Shown piece by piece: positions 34,453 through 40,755 of a stretch of DNA of 64,000 nt (the stretch's first letter is position 1; each line of letters opens with the position of its first letter). The stretch spans positions 12,076 to 76,075 of the forward strand of contig BOKF01000040.1 of the NCBI GenBank assembly GCA_016860845.1, given 5' to 3'. A program made the translations under genes and the position numbers. A model generated the notes under the pieces. The model did no database searches. It worked only from the letters and a program-made list of their open reading frames with translations, and was not told where the DNA came from. Origin of the DNA: Chloroflexota bacterium (GTDB taxonomy: Bacteria; Chloroflexota; Anaerolineae; 4572-78; J111).

Positions 34453-35303
34453 CGTCTAAAAACCACTCCAAAGGCCATCTGCAAGGCCACAACCGCAACA
34501 GTGGCCAGGACCAGGCCGGCAATGATGATTTGCCCAAAGCTGACCTGCACGGGCTGGGTCAGGGTTTTGCCGCTGTCCAGGGTGTCGGTGTAAACGCTGA
34601 GGTTAGGCAGGTAAGTGGTGCCGGTCATGGTTTGCGGGGTGGCGGTTGGCTGCGGCGTGATCGTGGGGGTCGGGGTCGGGCCGCCGACGCCGGTGTAGAT
34701 GATGAAATTCAGGGTCAGATAGGGTTGTAGGTTGTTGTGGGGCTGGCCGCCGCCGGTGTTTTGATTGGTTGCGGTGGCTGGGTTATTGGTGGCGGTCGTA
34801 TCGGCCGAGATAGAATTATCGTTCCCGGCAGCCACGCCAACCAGGGTTCGCCTGGCAGTGCCAGCGGCTGATGTTAGCGTGCCGTAAACGGTGTGGTTGT
34901 GCGGGTTCTGAGAGTGGTTATGGGCGTTCTGGATGTGACTATGTGACGGCATCTCGTTGATGGTCAGGGTGTGGGAGATTTCGCCGCCGGTCTCGCCGTA
35001 GCCATCAAATTCCGATTTTGAGGCGTCCCAGCCGACCGGGACGCGGCCTCGAAAGTCGGGAATTTTGAATTGATTTTCCTCGCCGGTGTAGCCGCCATAA
35101 ATCCAGTAAATTGTTTGAAATAAATATGGGTACTCATCTGTATACAGCGTTGAGCCGTCACAAATGAGCCAGCCGGGAGGCGGGTTATCGGTAGGCCATA
35201 GGCGGATTTCACCTATAATCGGCTCATCGGCCAGCGCGGGTAGAACCAGGAGCAGGCAGAGCAGCAGGCCAAGAACCAGGCTGAGAAAAAGGCGTTTTTT
35301 CAT
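34449..35303 (-). CDS. tail-collar-domain adhesin with signal peptide and C-terminal anchor (pIII-like plan)
   Basis: 284 residues. Signal peptide MKKRLFLSLVLGLLLCLLLV cut near ALA-DEP, then a phage tail-collar/MdpB-type domain: GEIRLWPTDNPPPGWLICDG, FKIPDFRGRVPVGWD, GGEISHTLTINEMPSHSH, and a His/Asn-rich NHSQNPHNHT. A Thr-Pro linker leads to a membrane helix (IIIAGLVLATVAVVALQMAF) and VVFRR. Collar domains normally sit in tailed-phage fibres; here the secretion signal and membrane anchor match a filamentous-phage pIII-like or surface adhesin. The anchor is shared with the 53-residue protein. Confidence 0.82.
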   Translation of the reverse strand: MKKRLFLSLVLGLLLCLLLVLPALADEPIIGEIRLWPTDNPPPGWLICDGSTLYTDEYPYLFQTIYWIYGGYTGEENQFKIPDFRGRVPVGWDASKSEFDGYGETGGEISHTLTINEMPSHSHIQNAHNHSQNPHNHTVYGTLTSAAGTARRTLVGVAAGNDNSISADTTATNNPATATNQNTGGGQPHNNLQPYLTLNFIIYTGVGGPTPTPTITPQPTATPQTMTGTTYLPNLSVYTDTLDSGKTLTQPVQVSFGQIIIAGLVLATVAVVALQMAFGVVFRR

Positions 35304-36727
35304 CGGGCGGCCTCCGCTACATTGCACGCGGCGCGGGTATCCACCAGCCAGAGGCGGGCGTCTACCAGGCCGGTTTGTTTGATGACGGCGTGCTGTTCGC
35401 CGTGATTGCGGGCCAAGAGGTCGTTGAGATAGGCACGCTCGGCGGGTGAGGTCGTCGGGTTTGAGGCGGTGATGATCCACCAGCGCGGGCGCTGGCATTT
35501 GACGGCCTCAAAGGTGGTTTGCTCCATGCCCATTGCCGCTTTGGTGGGTTCGGTCAGGGATTGGCTCAAATCGCCGGCCTGTTTCCAAACCACTTGGGGC
35601 ACGTCGGGCAGGTAATAGCGCATGGTGATGTAGCTGGACAGGTTGCCGTGATAAATGCCGTCGCCGGGTTCCAATTGGAAACTTTCGAGACCTTGAAGCG
35701 CCGATGAACGGCCCACCTGGTCGCTGAGCCAGTAAGCGCCCAACCAGGTGGCCACAGTGACCAGGGCCAGGGCCGCAATGAGGCGCGATCGCGCCAGGAC
35801 TGGAGCAACCAGGCTATACAGGACCGGTGCGAGCGGAGCCATGACCCGCACAATCAGGACCGGGGTAATCAGCACGGAGAGGATGCAGGCCAGGCCCAGG
35901 CAGACCACAACCAGGCCGGTTAGCTCCACCTGGCGCTTGATGTCCTGCCAGGCTAACAGCAGGAGCAGGCCGGAGAGCATGCCGGCATTGATGGCCAGGA
36001 ACGCGGCGGACTCGCTGAACAAGAGGGCGTTGAGGATGTACGCCGGCGTGCCAGGGTTGGGAGGTCTCACCCAAAAGCCGCTTTGCACGTCGCTGACCTG
36101 GTGCAGCAGGCCCCAGATGAGCCAGGGCAGCCAGATCATACCGATTAGGCCGAATGAGCCTAACATGCGCCACTCTAGCCGCCAGCGAAATATGCCTAAC
36201 CAGACCAGGGCAGCGACGTACAAAACCGCTAAATTGTGAAGGTAGAGAGAAAATGAGCCAGCCAGGACCAGGAGCCACCATTTACGCTCCAACAGGCCAA
36301 CCGTGGCCAGCGTGGTGGCCAGCATCAAGAGCGAGTAGGGCCGGGCCTCCTGGCTGTAGTAGATGGTGAACGGAGCCAGGGCCGTGACCAGGGCGGCGGT
36401 GTGTTGCGTGTTGCGTGTTGCGTGAAAATGACCGGATAAGCGCCACACGGCGGGGACCAGGGCAACGCCGGCCAGAGCAGAGACGAGGCGCAAGCTAAAT
36501 TCACCTGTACCAATACTGTGGGACACGGCCCACTCAATCAGGTACCAGGTGGGCGGGTGAACGTCGCCCAGGGTGGCGGCCCATAAATTGCCAATCGGCA
36601 AATTGGCGAGCCAGGCGGTGAAGGCTTCGTCATACCAGAGAGACTCCAGGCCCAGCGTGGGCAGCCGGAGCAGGGCAGCCAGGGCGGTGATGGCCAGCAG
36701 CGGACGCCGGCGCAACCAATCAAGCAT
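35300..36727 (-). CDS. GT39/ArnT-like polytopic glycosyltransferase
   Basis: 475 residues from the ATG overlapping the DUF4417 gene. First periplasmic loop ESLWYDEAFTAWL with the Asp-Glu pair typical of GT-C enzymes, and DVHPPTWYLIEW; about eleven membrane segments; a soluble C-terminal domain. GT39-like enzymes move sugars from polyprenyl-phosphate donors to proteins or lipids outside the membrane. A tandem CGCAACA-type repeat (36401-36424) encodes ATRNTQHT within a loop. Possibly modifies the element's outer proteins. Confidence 0.85.
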   Translation of the reverse strand: MLDWLRRRPLLAITALAALLRLPTLGLESLWYDEAFTAWLANLPIGNLWAATLGDVHPPTWYLIEWAVSHSIGTGEFSLRLVSALAGVALVPAVWRLSGHFHATRNTQHTAALVTALAPFTIYYSQEARPYSLLMLATTLATVGLLERKWWLLVLAGSFSLYLHNLAVLYVAALVWLGIFRWRLEWRMLGSFGLIGMIWLPWLIWGLLHQVSDVQSGFWVRPPNPGTPAYILNALLFSESAAFLAINAGMLSGLLLLLAWQDIKRQVELTGLVVVCLGLACILSVLITPVLIVRVMAPLAPVLYSLVAPVLARSRLIAALALVTVATWLGAYWLSDQVGRSSALQGLESFQLEPGDGIYHGNLSSYITMRYYLPDVPQVVWKQAGDLSQSLTEPTKAAMGMEQTTFEAVKCQRPRWWIITASNPTTSPAERAYLNDLLARNHGEQHAVIKQTGLVDARLWLVDTRAACNVAEAAR

Positions 36728-37394
36728 GGCCCTTGCGCTCCTCCCAATAGGTTGGAAACTCGATGACCTCAATGACGGACTCGAAGGGCATGCGCCCGTA
36801 GCACAAAATGAGCGTGGGTCCGATACGCTCAATCAGCTCTAAAAAGCCGCGTATAAAGTGGCCTTTTGATTGGCTGCTTCTCATCCCCACGGTGCTAATG
36901 GCGACGGTTGACCCCCACTTGATGCCGGCAAAGGCAAACTTGAAACTTTCCGGGCCGGCCCAGGAAACAGAGGGGATGACGGTAAGGCCCTGGCTCATCC
37001 AGTAAGCGCCTATCCAGCGGTTGCGGTAGGTGTTCCACTGCTGGGCGGCCAGCGGCCAGTGGTCCCAGATGGAAAAATCGGGGGTGAGGGCGGCGCTGAA
37101 ACGCTGGACGTAGGACAGGGCGCGGCTTGGCCGGGTCCAGGCCACTTCAAATTGGTAGTCGTCGAGGAAGAAATGGACGGCAGCGCGGCCTAAATTCTTC
37201 TCCGAGCGGGTGCGAATGTTGTAGGGGTGCAGCCGGCGCGGGCGGATCGTGCCAGCGTTGCCGATGACCGGCAGCCCCAGCGGGTTGTCGCTGGCGAAAA
37301 TTTGGCCGGTGTGCAGGGCGTCAAAGTTGCCCGGTAGTTTGGTCCAATCCTCTGCAGAGCGGACCAGGAAGGTGGGCATGGTCAGGGTGTCCAT
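36720..37394 (-). CDS. DUF4417 family protein
   Basis: 224 residues with the DUF4417 pattern: FLDDYQFEVAWTRPSRAL, LTPDFSIWDHWPLAAQQWN, YRNRWIGAYWMSQGLTVIP, AISTVGMRSS. The family is frequent on phages and plasmids; function unknown. Ribosome-binding site AAAGGAGA. Its stop overlaps the GT39 start by 8 bp. Confidence 0.85.
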   Translation of the reverse strand: MDTLTMPTFLVRSAEDWTKLPGNFDALHTGQIFASDNPLGLPVIGNAGTIRPRRLHPYNIRTRSEKNLGRAAVHFFLDDYQFEVAWTRPSRALSYVQRFSAALTPDFSIWDHWPLAAQQWNTYRNRWIGAYWMSQGLTVIPSVSWAGPESFKFAFAGIKWGSTVAISTVGMRSSQSKGHFIRGFLELIERIGPTLILCYGRMPFESVIEVIEFPTYWEERKGHA

Positions 37395-37561
37395 TAAAAG
37401 TTGGTCTCCTTTGGTTGGGCCTGGCGCTCAGGGGCTTTCTGGCCGGCGCTGGGCGCGGGCCGCTTCAGATCTCGCTCAAAGTGGGCGATAAGCAGCCGTA
37501 AGGCGGCGATAGTGCGCTGGGGGTCTTTGTCGCTGTTGGCAACACGTTGAAGTAGGTTCAT
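37394..37561 (-). CDS. small soluble protein (55 aa)
   Basis: MNLLQRVANSDKDPQRTIAA..., helical, then Pro/Gln-rich. TAATG junction with the DUF4417 gene. Not recognised. Confidence 0.5.
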   Translation of the reverse strand: MNLLQRVANSDKDPQRTIAALRLLIAHFERDLKRPAPSAGQKAPERQAQPKETNF

Positions 37562-37563
37562 GG

Positions 37564-38514
37564 TCAAAACTCGATTTCATCAGCGCGGGCCTGGCGCTGC
37601 TGCTCAATTTTGGCCCTTTGGCCCTGGTCGGGTTTGAGTACATAGTCCGGGGCGTCGTTTTCTCCCAGATCGGGTAAATAGCCGGGTTCCTGGCCGGCCT
37701 TGATCGTGGCTTGTTCGTAGTAAGTCCAGGTCTCCAGGCCCTGGCCGGCGCGGGGGTTTACGGCGATGGCGCGGGCGGTCATGCGGTCGCGGTCGGCGGT
37801 GGAGCTGATGACCCGTTCCCGTTCAGCCAGGCTCACGCCGCTGATCCGGTTGCTCTGGGGCGCTCCCCAGCCAATCTCGGAGAGCAGCCGGCGGCGCTGC
37901 TGGTAGTCCAGTTTTTCGACGGTTTCCGGGCTGTAGCCGTATTTGACAAGCTGCTCGCGCATATAAACGGCGGCGCTGGCCCTGGTGCTTTGGTTGTAGG
38001 ATTGGGTGACGGCGCGGGCTTCGCGGGCGCTGGCTCCGCTGCGGACTAAGCGGGCCTCTCCCCCCACTTGCATCCAGGTGTCGGCTTTGCCCCGGAGCTT
38101 GTCGCCGGCGGCGTCCCGATCCATCTGGCGGGCGTAGCGGAGTTCGTCATGTGCCTGGCTCTTGAGTTCGTCAGCCAGGGCGGACCAGTCACGGGGGGAC
38201 ATGCGGCCGGGGACGTAACCATGCTTGCGGGCTACGTCGGAGATCTCTTTTTCCTCTTCGACGTGGGCGCGGGCCTCGGTCAAGGTGCGGCGGTCGCCCG
38301 CGGAGAGCTGGCTTTCGTCATACTTGGCCAGGGTGTTACGGACAAAGGCATACTCTTGGACGGCCTGCCAGTATTCCGGGGTGTAGTCGCTGCGGTTAAT
38401 GATTGGCTCAGGCCGGGCCGGGGCGGTGCGGGCCTCGACGGTTTTGGTGCGGCCTCGTTTGCCGACGATGACCCGATGGCCGGCCGGACCGAAGGTTGCT
38501 GCTACAGCCGCCAT
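37564..38514 (-). CDS. charged helical protein (316 aa), unknown
   Basis: No membrane segment; rich in Arg, Glu, Ala and Gln. Visible blocks: NRSDYTPEYWQAVQEYAF, YVPGRMSPRDWSAL, KADTWMQVGGEARLV, KLDYQQRRRLLSEIGW. The N-terminus is basic (GKRGRTKTVEAR). Start at the ATG 13 bp inside the end of the upstream 68-residue gene. It could be a cytoplasmic structural or DNA-associated factor; I recognise no family. Confidence 0.65.
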   Translation of the reverse strand: MAAVAATFGPAGHRVIVGKRGRTKTVEARTAPARPEPIINRSDYTPEYWQAVQEYAFVRNTLAKYDESQLSAGDRRTLTEARAHVEEEKEISDVARKHGYVPGRMSPRDWSALADELKSQAHDELRYARQMDRDAAGDKLRGKADTWMQVGGEARLVRSGASAREARAVTQSYNQSTRASAAVYMREQLVKYGYSPETVEKLDYQQRRRLLSEIGWGAPQSNRISGVSLAERERVISSTADRDRMTARAIAVNPRAGQGLETWTYYEQATIKAGQEPGYLPDLGENDAPDYVLKPDQGQRAKIEQQRQARADEIEF

Positions 38515-38708
38515 AGTTCGATCACTCCGACGACTAAGAGGGACAGGTGAGCGACGGCGGCCAGGCCAGCGGTGAGGCGCTGCGCCCAGGTGGGCAGGTA
38601 AACGCGCCACACAAAGAGGCCGGTAGCGGCGAAGAAGAAGAGGCCCAGGAAGGTTAGATCACGCTGCTGGATAGCGGCGTTCCAGGTGGCGAGGGTAATT
38701 TCTGTCAT
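38502..38708 (-). CDS. small two-span membrane protein (68 aa)
   Basis: Segments FLGLFFFAATGLFVWRVYL and LTAGLAAVAHLSLLVVGVIELW. Overlaps both neighbours. The start MTEITLATW is the most plausible of several in-frame ATGs. Confidence 0.6.
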   Translation of the reverse strand: MTEITLATWNAAIQQRDLTFLGLFFFAATGLFVWRVYLPTWAQRLTAGLAAVAHLSLLVVGVIELWRL

Positions 38709-38952
38709 GGATGGGCAGGCTGTTGCGCAAGATAGGGTTGTCAATTTGGAGGGCGACGGCGATGGTTTTCCTTTCGTCGGCGGTCAGGTTTTTGTCTACT
38801 GCGGCCTGGCGGCGGACGGTCCAATCCTCACGCACCAGGTCGGCGGCGGCGAGCATGGCGGTCAAAACCTCCTGGTGGTTGAGCAAGAGGCGCGGGTGAC
38901 TTTCCATCTGGTAATTAAGAAAGTTGGTCAGGTACTCGGTGAAGGTCATCAT
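38659..38952 (-). CDS. small protein (97 aa), unknown
   Basis: Mostly helical and soluble (YLTNFLNYQMESHPRLLLNH, ADERKTIAVALQI). Overlaps the downstream gene by 50 bp and the upstream one by 38 bp, long for this operon, so its exact ends are uncertain. Confidence 0.45.
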   Translation of the reverse strand: MMTFTEYLTNFLNYQMESHPRLLLNHQEVLTAMLAAADLVREDWTVRRQAAVDKNLTADERKTIAVALQIDNPILRNSLPIHDRNYPRHLERRYPAA

Positions 38953-39160
38953 TTTGGGTTTCTCCGGTGGTCATTGGTTCGGTGGCGGCGCGGGCGCGGC
39001 CTAGCAGGGCAAACTTGGCGGCCTCGGTGATGGGCATGTCCTCCATCAAATCGGCCTGTTCAATGGCGCTTTTGAGAATGGCTTGCCGGACGCGCCACAT
39101 TTGCCAGGCCACAAAGCACATGGGGATGATGACGAGCATGAAGATGGTGAAGGTTTCCAT
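38915..39160 (-). CDS. small single-span membrane protein (81 aa)
   Basis: N-terminal membrane segment (FTIFMLVIIPMCFVAWQMW) then a charged cytoplasmic tail. First gene after a strong hairpin, so it may head the membrane operon. Confidence 0.6.
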   Translation of the reverse strand: METFTIFMLVIIPMCFVAWQMWRVRQAILKSAIEQADLMEDMPITEAAKFALLGRARAATEPMTTGETQNDDLHRVPDQLS

Positions 39161-39178
39161 AGGTTTGACCAGAAAAGA

Positions 39179-39227
39179 AAACGGCCCCAGCCAGGCAGAG
39201 TAAATCTGCTGAAATGCTGGGGCCGTT
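39179..39227 (-). terminator. intrinsic terminator separating the two halves of the element
   Basis: Perfect 12-bp arms AACGGCCCCAGC/GCTGGGGCCGTT with an inner CAGCAGA/TCTGC stem; on the minus strand followed by TTTTCTTTTC. It lies only 19 bp before the 81-residue gene, so it may act as an attenuator at the head of the membrane operon. The rest of 39161-39365 holds a CCCCA/TGGGG hairpin (39331-39352) and CCGCA/TGCGG palindrome, but no gene. Confidence 0.65.
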
Positions 39228-39365
39228 CTCCGATGCTAAAGGGTTACACGATGAAGTAAGGAGACAGGCCGCAAAATGCGGTATTTGCTTGGAGTCAGTC
39301 TACCACGAATGTAGCAGCGGCAACACCCCAATTTCTGGGGGTTTTTGTCAGGAGTTTGTCAGGGG

Positions 39366-39758
39366 TTAGACTTCCTGGGTTTCCAGGCGGTCACGGCGGG
39401 GCTGTTTGTGGCCGTGATCCAGGGTAAGCAGGGAGGCGGTGAACCACTGCGCGGCGATACTACGCAGGGTGGCCGGGTTGCCTTCGTAGCTATCGAGGGG
39501 GACCATCCAAAGGGGCTCCACGCCGTTGTGATCCTGCCGGCAGCGGTCCGCTTTGTAGGAGAAGAGATGGCCGAACACAAACAGCCGGACCGGGCCGGCG
39601 TGCTGCAATTCGGCCATCATTTCATACTGGCCCAGGCCCACGGTGCTGATAAAGTAGTGATGCCGGTCATATTTGACGGTAAACCGGGCGGTTTGCTTGT
39701 CGGGGTTGAGCTGGACCGGGGAGCAGATGACTACCTCGCCCGCAAAAATGGGCCTCAT
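39366..39758 (-). CDS. hypothetical protein (130 aa)
   Basis: Beta-rich, soluble: VVICSPVQLNPDKQTARFTV, HHYFISTVGLGQYEMMAEL. Overlaps the upstream 92-residue gene by 4 bp. Not recognised. Confidence 0.6.
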   Translation of the reverse strand: MRPIFAGEVVICSPVQLNPDKQTARFTVKYDRHHYFISTVGLGQYEMMAELQHAGPVRLFVFGHLFSYKADRCRQDHNGVEPLWMVPLDSYEGNPATLRSIAAQWFTASLLTLDHGHKQPRRDRLETQEV

Positions 39759-40033
39759 GGGTCATTCCGGTCCTGCCGCGATGGGTGTAGGTAGGGCGTG
39801 GTTGCTTTGAGCAATAGGAGCAGATCGGCGAGATGGCCAGGGGGATCGCACTCCAGGAGGCGGTCGTTTTCGTCGGCTTCGGGGGGGATGGCCAGGGCAC
39901 GCATGGGACAGTCCCAGCGTTCACAGCCGGCTTTGATGGCCTGGGGGCGGCAATCGGTGACGTAGAAGCCGCCGGCTAGCATAATCTCCCGCAGGAGTTG
40001 GCGTTTTTGGTAGGGGGTCATGCGTTGAGTCAT
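39755..40033 (-). CDS. hypothetical protein with Cys/His residues (92 aa)
   Basis: Basic helical head (MTPYQKRQLLREIM), then CERWDCP and a Leu-rich helix LADLLLLLKATTP. ATGA overlaps both sides. Not recognised. Confidence 0.55.
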   Translation of the reverse strand: MTQRMTPYQKRQLLREIMLAGGFYVTDCRPQAIKAGCERWDCPMRALAIPPEADENDRLLECDPPGHLADLLLLLKATTPYLHPSRQDRNDP

Positions 40034-40281
40034 TTGGACTCGACTCCCGGCTCGCCGCCGTCTGAGGGGAAGCGCATGAGGACGATGATCCCGGTGTCGG
40101 CGATGTCAAAGCGGATAGTCATATTGACTTTGATAGTGGTGCCGTTGACGACAACGGAGTCGGCGGGGGTGTAGATGAGATGGGCGTCTTTGGTGCCCCG
40201 GAGCAGCCAGACGCCTTCAGCGCCAATTTCGTTGGCGAGATCGGCAAGCTGTTGGAGCTTTGCGGTTAGTTCAGCGGTCAT
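40030..40281 (-). CDS. hypothetical protein (83 aa)
   Basis: Helical start (TAELTAKLQQLADLANEIGAEGVWLL) then beta strands (VNMTIRFDIADTGIIVLMRF). ATGA overlap with the gene after it. Ribosome-binding site AAAAGGAGAT is good. Confidence 0.6.
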   Translation of the reverse strand: MTAELTAKLQQLADLANEIGAEGVWLLRGTKDAHLIYTPADSVVVNGTTIKVNMTIRFDIADTGIIVLMRFPSDGGEPGVESK

Positions 40282-40328
40282 GGGTTATCTCCTTTTTGGC
40301 GGGTCTAATAATATGGCCATCAATCGGT

Positions 40329-40499
40329 TTACCTGCTACCCCACAGAGGTATAGGATACTCCCACATTTGGAAGCCATCAAAAGGTTTGTCTCTTTGCCC
40401 TTGCTCTTTCCGTAAATTACGGGGGTGCCACTTGCCACACTTGCGGCAGTAAACCTCTAACTTGGGCAGCTCTCTTTTGAAGAAATTAAACAAGATCAT
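40329..40499 (-). CDS. small zinc-ribbon-like protein (56 aa)
   Basis: MILFNFFKRELPKLEVYCRKCGKWH..., one CxxC plus His, basic middle (RNLRKEQGQRDKP). Starts 14 bp inside the end of the preceding 89-residue gene. Confidence 0.5.
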   Translation of the reverse strand: MILFNFFKRELPKLEVYCRKCGKWHPRNLRKEQGQRDKPFDGFQMWEYPIPLWGSR

Positions 40500-40755
40500 A
40501 GGCGGCCCCTCGGCTTTCCACGGGGAAGAGCGCGGCCTGCTGCGGGTTGCCCTCTCTGCCCTCCCCCAACCCCTCCCAGGGGGCGGGGAGAGCTGACCAT
40601 TCTTTGATCCATTGGGAGAGGGTGACGGACCAGTATAGCTCCTGGTAGTCGTGATAGGTGGCCTGGATTTCGCCGGTGGGCAGGCACTGCCAGGTTGATG
40701 GGACGGCGATGTTTGCGCCGGCGGGAAAGACGATTGTAATAGGGTATTTGTTCAT
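40486..40755 (-). CDS. small protein (89 aa) behind repA-like gene
   Basis: MNKYPITIVFPAGANIAVPS..., ending ESRGAAYDLV; a CCCTCTCCC-type palindrome encodes part of its C-terminus (PWEGLGEGREGNP). ATG directly follows a TAA (40756-40758) that would end the RepA-like protein if its frame shifted by one base in a C-run upstream. As sequenced the RepA frame runs over this gene in another frame; I consider this gene, not that extension, to be real. Confidence 0.6.
   Translation of the reverse strand: MNKYPITIVFPAGANIAVPSTWQCLPTGEIQATYHDYQELYWSVTLSQWIKEWSALPAPWEGLGEGREGNPQQAALFPVESRGAAYDLV

Noticed and set aside
34449..35303. Tailed-prophage remnant, from the tail-collar domain
   Set aside because: No portal, terminase, capsid, tube or baseplate genes are recognisable; the protein has a signal peptide and membrane anchor, unlike tail fibres.
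24000..37000. Frequent CCAGGCCGG-type octamers as FtsK-orienting sequences
   Set aside because: They mostly encode Gly-Leu-Val in one codon phase of minus-strand membrane proteins, so codon choice explains them.
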